Assembly (NCBI RefSeq): GCF_900639865.1
Contig: NZ_CAAAHX010000001.1
Coordinates: 62,001-126,000, forward strand
Origin: Legionella gresilensis
GTDB taxonomy: Bacteria; Pseudomonadota; Gammaproteobacteria; Legionellales; Legionellaceae
Length of the DNA stretch: 64,000 nt
Direction: 5' to 3'
Under the pieces are notes generated by a model. It searched no databases. It was not told the origin of the DNA and worked only from the letters and a program-made list of their open reading frames with translations. A program made the translations under genes and the position numbers. Of the stretch, positions 37,562-47,494 are shown one piece after another (within the stretch, counting starts at the first letter, position 1; the number at the start of each line of letters is the position of its first letter).

Positions 37562-39191
37562 TTAGAGTTTCTCCCGTCTCTTGTCCTATAAGCAATAATT
37601 TTACCCAGCGTCCTTTACTGTAATTAAATCCTCTTGTTTGAGCCAAAATTTTTATTTTATCTAAGGGATAAGGCCAAGCTTGTAATACTCTATCATCAAA
37701 GATAGCTAGCTGCTTAGGATTAGTAAGTAATTGCGTAATAGCTGTATTAAAATCAACAAAGCGAACGGATTTTGTATCGAGATTAAAAACTAAACTTGGT
37801 TCTTCAAAACCTACAACTAATAATGGCATACTATTGTCAATTCTGACCTTGTCAACAAGTTGCGCTATCGTATGAGTAAGCCACACTGGCTTTAAAGAAG
37901 GCAATAAATTATTAAAAATAAGCGGAAAAACAACCATTGCCATAATAAAATTGCTTATTAGGCTTTTATTTAATTTACCTTGCCGACTAAAATAAATTGC
38001 ACTACTGGAAAAAATGACAATAGCCCCGCTTATAATAACACCACTTATGCTTAATCTTCCGTTCACCCAATAGGTTATTAACATTAAAACTAAGCCAAGG
38101 ATAATAGATAATATTAACCAAAGATATTGTAAAAGCCTTAACCATTTGTTTGTTAACGCATAAGCATATTCCTTAATTGCTAATGCGCATAAAATAGCTA
38201 GGGCTGGAAATAAAGGCATAACATATTGTGGCAGTTTTGTTGGCATGCATTCAAAGAAAATCCAAGAAGGTACAAACCAAGCCAATAAAAATTTAATCTG
38301 ATTTGTAGTCCGATTTTTCCAGGCATAAATTCCACCAAGCCCTAAAAATAAAGAAGAAGGCCAAAATGTTATAGGTAACATAGCTAAATGAAATAAAGGT
38401 GGCTTACCGTGAGACTCGTGTCCGCCCTTTAATTTTGGTAGCAAATCCTTATTAAACATTTGCAATAAATAATTACTTTGTTCAGCTTTATTAACTAATA
38501 TTAACCAAACTGCAGTTAGAACGATTACTAAGAACAACCCTTGTAAAAACTTTAATTGCCGCAACCAAGATAAATCTTTATCGACTAAACATAAAGCTAG
38601 AATAGTTAATAAACCTACTAAAGGAGTCACGCCTTTTAAGGCGATCCCAAAAGCCATAGCAAACCAGAAACATAAAGGCCAAACCCAACCTATTTTTCTT
38701 TGCTCCTTATAAGACTGATAAATATGCCATAAAGCTCCTTGCATCAATACAACAGAAAAAAGCAGTGTTGCATCAATCACTGCCATATGCGCCTCTACTA
38801 TTAATAAAAGGGAAGAGGCAAGTAGGCTGGCAGCCAATGCAGCTGTCATTGAACCTAAAAATCGGCTTGCAAAAAGATAGGTAAACAAAATTGCTAAAAA
38901 TGCGCCTAATACTGAAGGAATACGATAAGGCCAAATTTGGTGTGTATTACTATCACTTAATAGCTTTACACTCAGTGCCTGTAACCAATTAATTCCAGGC
39001 GGCTTTTGGAATCGCGTTTTATCTTGGAAACGAATTTGAAAATAATTGCCTACTTGCATCATCTGCTTACTTGCTTGGGCAAAGTGTGCTTCATCGCGAT
39101 CGATCACCGGTATTTTAGTTATACCTGAAGCAAATAATAGCAATGAGAAAAGCAATAAAAAGAAGCTAACTTTAATCTTTTCCAAAACCAA
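37548..39191 (-). CDS. ArnT-like lipid-linked sugar transferase (GT39/GT83)
   Basis: A 547-aa polytopic membrane enzyme with about 12 helices. The first loop VIDRDEAHFAQASKQMM and the following RFQDKTRFQKPPGINWLQA match the catalytic region of ArnT (Asp-Glu and KPPG motifs). The C-terminal soluble part carries FVDFNTAITQLL. Members move an aminoarabinose or other sugar from undecaprenyl phosphate to lipid A. First gene of the operon ArnT-PAP2-GT2-LAB_N; none of the other Arn synthesis genes is present. Confidence 0.88.
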   Translation of the reverse strand: MVLEKIKVSFFLLLFSLLLFASGITKIPVIDRDEAHFAQASKQMMQVGNYFQIRFQDKTRFQKPPGINWLQALSVKLLSDSNTHQIWPYRIPSVLGAFLAILFTYLFASRFLGSMTAALAASLLASSLLLIVEAHMAVIDATLLFSVVLMQGALWHIYQSYKEQRKIGWVWPLCFWFAMAFGIALKGVTPLVGLLTILALCLVDKDLSWLRQLKFLQGLFLVIVLTAVWLILVNKAEQSNYLLQMFNKDLLPKLKGGHESHGKPPLFHLAMLPITFWPSSLFLGLGGIYAWKNRTTNQIKFLLAWFVPSWIFFECMPTKLPQYVMPLFPALAILCALAIKEYAYALTNKWLRLLQYLWLILSIILGLVLMLITYWVNGRLSISGVIISGAIVIFSSSAIYFSRQGKLNKSLISNFIMAMVVFPLIFNNLLPSLKPVWLTHTIAQLVDKVRIDNSMPLLVVGFEEPSLVFNLDTKSVRFVDFNTAITQLLTNPKQLAIFDDRVLQAWPYPLDKIKILAQTRGFNYSKGRWVKLLLIGQETGETLNGTI

Positions 39192-39311
39192 ATGCCTAAT
39201 TCTATAAATATGCTCTAATGATGCGTATAATATAAGACCAGTGTTGGAAATACTAGCTATATCTTAAAAGACTAGTTAGAATGTTTGTTTGTTTTATACT
39301 GCATTACTCTG

Positions 39312-39971
39312 ATGCCAGAATTAACTATTATACAACAAATTGCAGTTTGGATTATTCCTGTTTTATTCGCTATTACTCTTCACGAAGCAGCTCATGCTTG
39401 GGTTGCCTATCGACTTGGCGATACAACAGCTAAGATGTTAGGACGGGTAAGTTTTAACCCAGTGAAACATATCGAACTTATTGGAACAATCATTGTTCCA
39501 CTTCTCACCCTCGCTTTAAGTAATTTTACCTTTGTTTTTGGCTGGGCAAAACCGGTTCCAATTAATGCAGGTCAATTAAAAAATCCTAAACGTGATGTAA
39601 TTTTGGTTACAGCAGCTGGACCCTTAATTAATTTTCTTATGGCAATTTTTTGGGCCGGTCTTTTTAAAATAGGATTATCACTTAACCCGCAAACATCCAC
39701 GATTGGCTTATTTTTAATTCTAGCTAGCAAGGCTGGGATTATCATTAATTTGTTACTCACTTTTTTGAATTTAATACCAGTACCTCCTCTCGATGGTAGT
39801 CGTATTGTTGCAGGCTTATTGCCTATAAGACAAGCAATTATGTATCAAAAACTCGAACCCTATGGTTTTTTCATTATTCTACTGTTATTAATCACTGGTA
39901 TTTTAAGTTGGATTATTTCTCCACCGATTAATTGGTCTTTAGCAGCATTAAGTGCCCTTTTTAATATATGA
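39312..39971 (+). CDS. Site-2 protease (M50) family membrane peptidase
   Basis: About 219 aa from ATG 39312 (MPELTIIQQIAVWIIPVLFA); a TTG start nine codons earlier (39285) is possible. The zinc motif HEAAH is at residues 24-28 and the third ligand lies in NLIPVPPLDGSR. Five to six membrane helices. It has no PDZ domain, so it belongs to the small group typified by Bacillus YwhC, not to RseP. Function unknown; it may clip membrane helices or signal peptides. It overlaps pdxB by 4 nt. Confidence 0.88.
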   Translation: MPELTIIQQIAVWIIPVLFAITLHEAAHAWVAYRLGDTTAKMLGRVSFNPVKHIELIGTIIVPLLTLALSNFTFVFGWAKPVPINAGQLKNPKRDVILVTAAGPLINFLMAIFWAGLFKIGLSLNPQTSTIGLFLILASKAGIIINLLLTFLNLIPVPPLDGSRIVAGLLPIRQAIMYQKLEPYGFFIILLLLITGILSWIISPPINWSLAALSALFNI

Positions 39972-41029
39972 ATATTTTAGCTGATGCTTCCTTACCAGGT
40001 TTAATGACAGCATTTCCACCACCATTTAAAATCACCCTTTATCACCAGCAAGATGACATTAGTCGCTTACTAGCAAAGCAAGATATTTTATTATGTCGTT
40101 CAACCTTGAAAGTAACAAAGGAACTATTAAAAGACTCTTCCATATCCTTTGTGGCTACAGCAAGTAGCGGTACTGATCACATTGATGAAATTTTTCTTAA
40201 GCAAAAAAATATAACACTTATTGATGCTAAGGGTAGTAACGCAGGCGCTGTAGCAGATTATGTTATTGCAACTATCGCTTATCTACAAAAATATACTTCT
40301 TTTCAAGGCCAAAAGGCAGGGATTATTGGTTTTGGTGCTGTCGGCTCTAAAGTTGCTAAGCGTTTACAAGCTCTTAACTTTGATATGGTTAATTATGATC
40401 CGCCTAAGGCATTAGTTGATAAAAAATTTTATAGCGCATCACTTAACGAAATCTTAGACTGCGATTTAATTTGCATTCACGCTAACTTACATAATAACTC
40501 ACCCTTTCCTAGTAGACATTTAATTTCTGAATCAATAATAGCTCGATTAAAACCTAATACAGCTATTATTAATGCCTCTCGTGGTGGAATAGTTGATGAA
40601 GCAGCGCTCAAGAGTCAGTATTTAGAAATTTTTTACTGTACTGATGTATTTTCTAATGAACCCAATATTAATCCTGACATAGTTAAGTTAGCTTACCTTT
40701 GTACACCTCATATTGCTGGCCATAGTATAGAGGCTAAATTTAATGCTGTTGTTCAAGTAAGTCAAAAACTTCATCAGGCCTTACACTTACCTCTCCCCCA
40801 CTATTCTCCTTCTCTTTCTTTACCAAAAATGCCTGACTTTAAATCAGCAACAAATTGGCAAGACTATATTTTGGCACTCTATAATCCTATGGATGAAACA
40901 ATTGTCTTAAAAGAAGCAGTCAATATAAGAGAGTGCTTTCTTAAGTTGCGCAAGGCACATCAAAAACGACATGATTTCTCCGTTTTCCAATCACTATTAC
41001 CAGAATTTTTATGGCCACTTTTAAGTTAG
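39968..41029 (+). CDS. pdxB: Erythronate-4-phosphate dehydrogenase
   Basis: A 353-aa enzyme of pyridoxal 5'-phosphate synthesis, oxidising 4-phospho-erythronate with NAD. N-terminus MNILADASLPGLMTAF, NAD motif GIIGFGAVGSKVAKRL, catalytic Arg in NASRGGIVDEAAL and His in TPHIAGHSIEAKFNA are the PdxB signatures. The C-terminal dimerisation region is present, which separates it from generic D-2-hydroxyacid dehydrogenases. Coupled to the site-2 protease gene by an ATGA overlap. Confidence 0.94.
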   Translation: MNILADASLPGLMTAFPPPFKITLYHQQDDISRLLAKQDILLCRSTLKVTKELLKDSSISFVATASSGTDHIDEIFLKQKNITLIDAKGSNAGAVADYVIATIAYLQKYTSFQGQKAGIIGFGAVGSKVAKRLQALNFDMVNYDPPKALVDKKFYSASLNEILDCDLICIHANLHNNSPFPSRHLISESIIARLKPNTAIINASRGGIVDEAALKSQYLEIFYCTDVFSNEPNINPDIVKLAYLCTPHIAGHSIEAKFNAVVQVSQKLHQALHLPLPHYSPSLSLPKMPDFKSATNWQDYILALYNPMDETIVLKEAVNIRECFLKLRKAHQKRHDFSVFQSLLPEFLWPLLS

Positions 41030-41286
41030 AAATTACTTTTGATTATGAAAAACTCTTTCTTTTAAGATATTTAAAACAATTATTTTAAGTCTGAGGCTAA
41101 GCCTATTTTTATTGCCAAAGCAAAACTTGAAAATTTAAACGTAATATCTATTTACCAAAAAGATAATTGAGATATTAATATAAGAAATTATTAAAATAAT
41201 TAAATAAATCTAGCTTACCTATACTGTTAGGCAGTTAATTTCAATAAAAGATGGGTTTCTGAACGCATCAACTGGCTTATCAAAAA
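41030..41286. other. Intergenic region, convergent genes
   Basis: AT-rich spacer between pdxB and the NTF2-like gene. I see no coding sequence, RNA or strong hairpin. Confidence 0.3.
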
Positions 41287-41724
41287 TTATAAATCTACCC
41301 TTAAATTCAGTTCGCAAACTCTGTATATTGTAGAATCACCTTCATTCCATAAAACAACCTGTTTTATTTTATGAATTTTCCATTCATTGTTAAATAATCT
41401 GGTTAATTCAAAATTATAAATAACATGAGAATTAAATTTTTTGCCATCTTTATCTTGTCTATAAATAACCGCACTTAATCTGCAGTACGAATATTCTTTT
41501 TCACATCTGATTTCTAAATTTGAAAATAGATGCTGTGTTTTTAAGTGACTTAATGCTTCTTTTCTTGAATTAACATACTCGGTTTTAGTATAGCTATCTG
41601 TCTTTCCTCGCAAATCCTTATAATCACAATCAACCTGATCCATCAATGTACTTACTAACCCAGCCCAATCTTTGAGGTTAAAGCTGTTTGCAAATTTAAA
41701 TAATACATTGGAGATCACATTCAT
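41287..41724 (-). CDS. NTF2/SnoaL-like protein
   Basis: A 145-aa protein with the helix-then-sheet pattern of the NTF2-like superfamily: an N-terminal helix with WAGLVSTLMDQVDCDYKDLR, then strands ending HVIYNFELTRLFNNEWKIHK. No signal peptide. The fold hosts many binding and enzymatic functions, so no role is given. Single gene; four Cys for its size is somewhat unusual. Confidence 0.65.
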   Translation of the reverse strand: MNVISNVLFKFANSFNLKDWAGLVSTLMDQVDCDYKDLRGKTDSYTKTEYVNSRKEALSHLKTQHLFSNLEIRCEKEYSYCRLSAVIYRQDKDGKKFNSHVIYNFELTRLFNNEWKIHKIKQVVLWNEGDSTIYRVCELNLRVDL

Positions 41725-42193
41725 AATAAAAATTCCTAGTCGCTATTGTATAAGCAAAGATATCTTGATTATGGCATAAGGTAAGTATGAGGTTGAATAA
41801 TATAAAAGCGTCCCAAAAACACATATTTCGATTATTAAATTCTACTTAAATTAACATTCTCAGATACTAATTTTTAACAGCAATGAAACTTATATTGTAA
41901 ACTTAATTTATTAAAATTATATGGAATTCAGGCCAAGGTCCGTCCTAAACTGGCTATGTATTAATCAAAACTCATTTTCTTCTTTTTTTCTAGAGTTTAT
42001 AGGCATGAAGGATAAAAGTATGTAGGATAATTGCAAAGGGTCGACTCATAATCAAAATTTAGGAGTATTTTGTTTCTTTAATTTAATAAAATACATTTGA
42101 ATAAATATAAATCAGAGTGATAAAATTATTCGTTTTTGCGTATGTTAAGACGTACGATAAACATTTAAGCCTAAATTTAATTTATTTGGAATA
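41725..42193. other. Intergenic region, divergent genes
   Basis: 469 nt, AT-rich, between divergent orphan genes. It presumably holds both promoters. I found no coding frame, repeat or structured RNA. Confidence 0.3.
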
Positions 42194-42910
42194 ATGATGA
42201 AAGTAAATCTTACAGATTATCTAAGCACTTTTGCCGCATTCGATCCCACTTTTGATGCCTTAAAAAATAATCCCTTGGTTAAAGTTAAAAGTTGTTATCA
42301 GACTACAAAAACTTTTTTAGCTTCTTTAGATAAGCACTCAACTAGTTTTCCACAATTAAAAGAAATTAGAACAAAAATTGCGGATATCAATGAATTTTTT
42401 GCAAATATGCTCTTAGAACAAACAAATGGCGCGCTACAACTTGGTGAAAATGCAAATATACAGCTTGCTAAAAGTCGTAATAAAATAAGTCACGTATTAG
42501 CAAAAAAAATTATTCAAAATCCTGATGAATTCATAAAATCTATTCAAGAATTCATTGAGGAAGTTAGAAAAGATATTAACCGGTCCAAGCAAATTACGCT
42601 TGATGAAAAGCAAAAAATAGATGATGTGGATCTAAAGCTCCTAAATAGCTCAACAGTCTCTCTTAGTTATCAAGGAACGTTCTTTGGTGGTAGTACAGAT
42701 ATCAATGAAAAAACATACCGCTCAAATCAATCTCTTTTCGCTAATAATGATTTTAAAAAACTAACTAACTCACCAGTACAAATCCAAGGTCAAAGTGAAT
42801 TGTTAAATATAACAGCCATGCTACAACAATTTATTGATAGAGCCTCTGGTGTAGATAACAAATTCGGATTTATACCTGAAGAGTCATTTACCAACACTTT
42901 TACTATATAA
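42194..42910 (+). CDS. Hypothetical protein
   Basis: A 238-aa protein I do not recognise. The second Met (42197) is better placed relative to a GGA six bases upstream. The product is mainly helical, Asn/Lys-rich, without signal peptide or membrane helix. Two helical stretches (about 70-135) could be coiled. A Gly-Gly loop (YQGTFFGGSTDINEKTY) lies near residue 160. The C-terminus ends KFGFIPEESFTNTFTI. It lies alone in an accessory patch next to ankyrin-gene debris, so a host-interaction role is possible but unsupported. Confidence 0.6.
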   Translation: MMKVNLTDYLSTFAAFDPTFDALKNNPLVKVKSCYQTTKTFLASLDKHSTSFPQLKEIRTKIADINEFFANMLLEQTNGALQLGENANIQLAKSRNKISHVLAKKIIQNPDEFIKSIQEFIEEVRKDINRSKQITLDEKQKIDDVDLKLLNSSTVSLSYQGTFFGGSTDINEKTYRSNQSLFANNDFKKLTNSPVQIQGQSELLNITAMLQQFIDRASGVDNKFGFIPEESFTNTFTI

Positions 42911-43157
42911 ATTGTGATTAATTACCAGGGAGGGTTATTAAATAACAGCAGCTTAGTCTTATTTAATTAGATATACTTATTTATGGCTGTTAAAAAATCT
43001 ATCGTATTTTAAATATCCTAAATTTTAGGTCTATTACATAATAATTACTAAGAAAAAGAAACTCAAAAAATAATACTAGAGGCGGAAGAGAATTACTTTT
43101 ACTTCAAATATAAATTTATTTGCCCACAAAGTAATTATTACCTTGACTTAATCCGCA

Positions 43158-43753
43158 TTAAACGCGGGGGCCAGAATGGCCTTGTGGCTGATTAACTTTT
43201 GTCAGATCAGGATGCTTTCGTTTTATATTATCGTCAGCATAATCCATGGGCTTCTTAGATTGAATATTAGGAAGGTTTGGATTCGCTCCTTTATATAATA
43301 AAGAATCAATTATGTCATCGCGCTTAAATCGAACTGCATAATGAAGTAGTGTTTGTCCTGAATTATCAGTTTCATTAACCCAAAAACTACCTTGTTCAAA
43401 TTTAAACTTATTAGTTTGATTAAGACTTTCTAAGGGTTGATTATTTTTCATCAGTTCATAGAGCGTTTTAAAAATTGCTGAACACTTATCAAAATTCTTT
43501 ACTTCATCTTCATTCGAATGTGGAGCTTGTCGTTTTATTTGGTATCTTGGATCATTTTTTTATTAGGATCCCGAAGTAGGTAGTCAAAAGTAAAAAATGG
43601 TTTTTCGTGGTCTTTTGGCATAAATGTACTCGCTTGTATCTTGCCTCTATAAGAGAAAGTATAAGTCAAAGATAGCAAGACTATTAAAGGACCACCGCAC
43701 AACGATTTATGAGAGATAAAGCGTAATGGCTTCACTAGCACCTGGACTGACAA
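43158..43753 (-). pseudogene. Frameshifted ankyrin-repeat gene
   Basis: Two frames join across a run of seven A residues (T run 43555-43561 on the given strand). The first frame ends FTFDYLLRDPNKK and the second continues NDPRYQIKRQAPHSNEDEVK. One extra A (or two fewer) would restore one frame of about 200 aa. The second part carries an ankyrin repeat (DNSGQTLLHYAVRFKRDDII then GANPNLPNIQSKKPMDYADD). The first part has no good ATG start (TTG 43753 only), so the 5' end may also be lost. An internal ATG at 43451 could still make a 97-aa ankyrin fragment. Confidence 0.65.
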
Positions 43754-43778
43754 TAAGCATTATTTGATGATCTGAAAT

Positions 43779-44192
43779 AGTGGCTTACAGAAGGGATTTG
43801 TTGCATTTCAAGTAAGATTCCTCAGTTTATTTCTAAGTTAAGTCTGGTTAAGGTTCTAATTAGACTTAGTAAAACGCTAAAATATTTTTCCGAATATCAT
43901 CTAGATTTGAAATTTTTATTTTTTACTCCTAATGACACATATTTAGTATTAGAAATCTTCCATAAAAATAAGCAATTAGATGCTGAAAAAGCTCAAGTAA
44001 TTTTTAAATATTAGTCTTATATGAACTCGCCCATATTATCAAAGAATAAGCATCATTTAGTTTAAAAGGTTACAATTGCAGTCTTATATCCGACATCTGG
44101 CCCCAATAAGAAAATTTTATGTAGCCTCTGTTGCCCAAGAAAAAATTACTGTAAATAAATATAAAGGTACTTTTATATTTCAGCTAATATAG
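43779..44192 (+). pseudogene. Possible gene relics
   Basis: Two open stretches without start codons. The first runs about 43779-44010 (for example LSKTLKYFSEYHLDLKFLFF, ending DAEKAQVIFKY). The second runs about 44061-44189 (SYIRHLAPIRKFYVASVAQE). Their composition looks protein-like, but I cannot identify a family. They may be remains of a decayed gene in the accessory patch before murE; chance frames are not excluded. Confidence 0.3.
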
Positions 44193-44345
44193 TTATTTAC
44201 CTTTGAAGGTCTTATCCTGATGATTGGGCAATTCCCATTTTATTTTCAAACTGGGCTATTGTGTTGTAAGCGCCGCGGCACGGTCAAGCCCTAAAATATA
44301 GATAGATGAGAAATGATAATTGAGCCAGAATATAAACAAACAGAT

Positions 44346-45821
44346 TTATCCTTGATTATTTAACTCACTCCGAGATCTAATCATCTGTTTGACTATCAGT
44401 TGATCTGAAAATGGGTACTTAATATGCCCAATTTGCTGGTAATCTTCATGGCCTTTACCAGCAATTAAAATGATATCTTTTGGACCTGCCAAACTAATTG
44501 CTTTACCAATAGCCGACTTTCTATCTGTTACTTGATGTATAGCTGCATCATTAGCTGTAATGCCTTGCTTAATTTCTGTAATGATCTGCTCGGGATCTTC
44601 TGTACGTGGATTATCACTTGTAATAATAGCAATATCAGCATAACGAGCTGCTATAGCCCCCATAATAGGGCGTTTTGATTTATCTCTATCTCCACCACAA
44701 CCAAAAACAACGATTAAACGCCCTTCTTTAACATGAGCTAATGTCTTTAAGACATTTTCTAATGCATCAGGCGTATGTGCATAATCAACGACGATACATG
44801 GCGCTTGGTTAACTACTTCCATCCGGCCTGGCGATGGAGACAACTTAGCCATAATAGAAGTAACACGTTCAATTGGATAACCCCAAGCCAGTAAGCTAGT
44901 AAACACAGCTAATGCATTATAAATATTAAAGTAACCTAGGGTGCGAATTTTTAAATGTGCATTACCCCAAGCAGAATGGACGTTGATTGCAGTTCCTGCC
45001 ATCGTGACTTGCCAATCGAGTGCTCGTATATCACTGCCCTTATTTAAGCCATAAGTAATGTATTTACAAGTAGGGCTCAAGTGTTTTTGCATAAATTGAG
45101 AGTAATCATCATCATAATTTAAAATAGCAGTTTTAAGAGAAGTGTAGGTAAATAATCTTGCTTTTGCTGCTGCATAAGCATCCATGGTTTGATGATAATC
45201 AAGATGATCCAAAGTGAGATTAGTAAAAATGGCTTGCTCAAAATTAACTTCATCTACCCGTTGTTGTGCTAGCGCATGTGAAGAAACTTCCATACAAACG
45301 TGTTCTATCCCGCTATCCAAATAATTAGAAAAAAGCTCTTGTAGGCAAATGCCATCAGGCGTCGTATTATCTAATGAGATAAGATTCTCAACTCTACCTT
45401 GGCCAATTGTCCCAATATAGGCAGATTGATGTCCTAGTAGTTGATGAGCTTGCGCTAATTGATAGGCAATGGTTGTTTTACCATTTGTTCCTGTTACACC
45501 GGTAAGATGTAATTTTTTACTTGGTTCTCCATAAAATCGGTTCGCAATTGCTGCTAAATATTGTGCTAAATTTGCAAAGGGTATCCAAATTTTAGCAGTA
45601 AGCTCTTTAGGGGGCGTATAATCTTTTGGCTCATATAAAATGGCTATAGCACCTGCTTTTATTGCTTGTTCAGCATACCCTCGTCCATCTGTTGCTACAC
45701 CCGGATAAGCGCAGAATAAGAACCCCTGGCTTATTTTACGACTATCATTATGTATCCCTAAAATCTCTACTTCTGGTAGTGATGTTTTAATCCATGGTGC
45801 AAGTAATGTATTTAATTTCAT
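44346..45821 (-). CDS. murE: UDP-MurNAc-L-Ala-D-Glu:meso-diaminopimelate ligase
   Basis: A 491-aa Mur ligase of the cytoplasmic peptidoglycan pathway. ATP motif GVTGTNGKTTIAYQLAQ; HNDSRKISQGFLFCAYPG uridine region; C-terminal TSDNPRTEDPEQI, the DNPR motif marking meso-diaminopimelate (rather than lysine) specificity; and GKGHEDYQQIG. It follows ftsI by 8 nt. The expected murF and mraY do not follow. Confidence 0.97.
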   Translation of the reverse strand: MKLNTLLAPWIKTSLPEVEILGIHNDSRKISQGFLFCAYPGVATDGRGYAEQAIKAGAIAILYEPKDYTPPKELTAKIWIPFANLAQYLAAIANRFYGEPSKKLHLTGVTGTNGKTTIAYQLAQAHQLLGHQSAYIGTIGQGRVENLISLDNTTPDGICLQELFSNYLDSGIEHVCMEVSSHALAQQRVDEVNFEQAIFTNLTLDHLDYHQTMDAYAAAKARLFTYTSLKTAILNYDDDYSQFMQKHLSPTCKYITYGLNKGSDIRALDWQVTMAGTAINVHSAWGNAHLKIRTLGYFNIYNALAVFTSLLAWGYPIERVTSIMAKLSPSPGRMEVVNQAPCIVVDYAHTPDALENVLKTLAHVKEGRLIVVFGCGGDRDKSKRPIMGAIAARYADIAIITSDNPRTEDPEQIITEIKQGITANDAAIHQVTDRKSAIGKAISLAGPKDIILIAGKGHEDYQQIGHIKYPFSDQLIVKQMIRSRSELNNQG

Positions 45822-45829
45822 AAACTCAG

Positions 45830-47494
45830 TTAACCTGTTGTTTTATCGGGTGGAATATTTAAAATTCGTAATGAGCCTGACATGACTTGCGCAAAAAGAG
45901 GTGCAGCAACCGCAGCACCATAATAGCTATTACGAGTTGGTTCATGAATAACAACAACCACAATTAATTTAGGGCGAGATACAGGCGCAATACCAACAAA
46001 GCTAGCAATATGTTTATTCTCCTGGTAACCTTTTTTGCCCGCAATACGAGAGGTACCCGTTTTTCCCGCTACACGATAACCAGGTATACGTGCTAATTTA
46101 CCTGTGCCTGCATTTCCTAAAACAGCCTCAAGCATATTCAACACGTCATTAGCTGTTTTTTCATCAATAACTTGTTGTCCCTCTTCCGCACTATCTTTAT
46201 GTAAAAGTGTTACAGGTAATGTTTTACCACCGTTTGCAAAGATTAAATAGCCTTTAGCTAATTGCAAAGCTGTTACTGATAAACCATAACCAAAACTTAA
46301 AGTGGCCAAAACAAATGGATTAGCATCTTTAATTTTAACGATACTTCCATCACTTTCACCTGGATAACTACTTTCTGTACGTTGGCCAAAACCACTACGT
46401 TGCAGTAAACCTATATATTGCTCAGGCGGACTTAAAAGAATCATTTTCGTAACACCTACGTTACTCGAATGTTGTAAGACACCCGTGACATCTAATACAC
46501 CATAATTATGTATATCGCGAATAGTTCGTCCATGAACAACCATCCAGCTTGGCCGCGTATCAATAATTGTTTCTGGCTTTACTAAACCACTACTTAAAGC
46601 ACTAGCAATACTAAAAGCCTTAATTACAGAACCTGGTTCAAAAACATCCGTTAACGCTTTATTACGATATTTATCACGTGAATAACGACCACGTGCATTG
46701 GGATTAAAAGAAGGATAATTAGCAGCAGCTAAAATTTCCCCTGTTTGTGTATCTAGTACAATAACAGACCCTGACTTGGCAGAAAATTTTTCTAATGTAT
46801 TTTGTAATTCATGATAGGCTAAATATTGAATTCGTCTATCAATACTTAATACTAAATCCTGTCCGGAACGTGGCTCCTTAATAATTCCTAATTCTTCGAT
46901 AACTCGACCCATCTTATCTTTAAGTACACGCTTTTTACCAGGTATGCCCATTAACCAATCTTGATAAGCTAACTCTAATCCTTCTATACCTACATCATCA
47001 ATATTGGTAAACCCAATTAACTGAGCTGCACTATCTGCTTCAGGATAATAGCGTTTAAATTCCTGTTGAAAATTAACGCCTGGAATTTTTAATTGCTCAA
47101 TTTTTTTAGCTAATGTCGGTGGTAATTGGCGTTGTAAATAAAGAAACTCTCGTGAATTTGCTTGCTTCACGCGCTCTAATAAGGTCTGCGATTTAACACT
47201 AATTAGTTTTGCTAATTTATTAAGCTGCTCCTTAGTAGGAGAGAACTCTTTAGGATTAACCCAAACAGATTGTACAGGCGTACTAACTGCAAGTGGAATA
47301 CCTTGTCTATCGGTAATCATTCCTCGATAAGCCGGAATATCCTGAATACGTATACTACGAGCGTCACCTTGGCCTTTTAAAAATTGCCGATGTAACACAG
47401 TTAAATCAAGTATCCTCCAAACTAAGATACCAAAAATCATTATAAAGAAGATTGATACAGTAGCTAACCGAGAATGGTGTCCATTTTTTTTCAT
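45830..47494 (-). CDS. ftsI: Septal penicillin-binding protein 3 (FtsI)
   Basis: A 554-aa monofunctional class B transpeptidase for septal peptidoglycan. One N-terminal TM (about 11-33), the pedestal domain (AYRGMITDRQGIPLAVSTPV) and transpeptidase motifs SVIK (FEPGSVIKAFSIAS), SSN (QHSSNVGVTKM) and KTGT (VAGKTGTSRIAGKKG). Its ATG overlaps the ftsL stop (ATGA). Confidence 0.97.
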   Translation of the reverse strand: MKKNGHHSRLATVSIFFIMIFGILVWRILDLTVLHRQFLKGQGDARSIRIQDIPAYRGMITDRQGIPLAVSTPVQSVWVNPKEFSPTKEQLNKLAKLISVKSQTLLERVKQANSREFLYLQRQLPPTLAKKIEQLKIPGVNFQQEFKRYYPEADSAAQLIGFTNIDDVGIEGLELAYQDWLMGIPGKKRVLKDKMGRVIEELGIIKEPRSGQDLVLSIDRRIQYLAYHELQNTLEKFSAKSGSVIVLDTQTGEILAAANYPSFNPNARGRYSRDKYRNKALTDVFEPGSVIKAFSIASALSSGLVKPETIIDTRPSWMVVHGRTIRDIHNYGVLDVTGVLQHSSNVGVTKMILLSPPEQYIGLLQRSGFGQRTESSYPGESDGSIVKIKDANPFVLATLSFGYGLSVTALQLAKGYLIFANGGKTLPVTLLHKDSAEEGQQVIDEKTANDVLNMLEAVLGNAGTGKLARIPGYRVAGKTGTSRIAGKKGYQENKHIASFVGIAPVSRPKLIVVVVIHEPTRNSYYGAAVAAPLFAQVMSGSLRILNIPPDKTTG

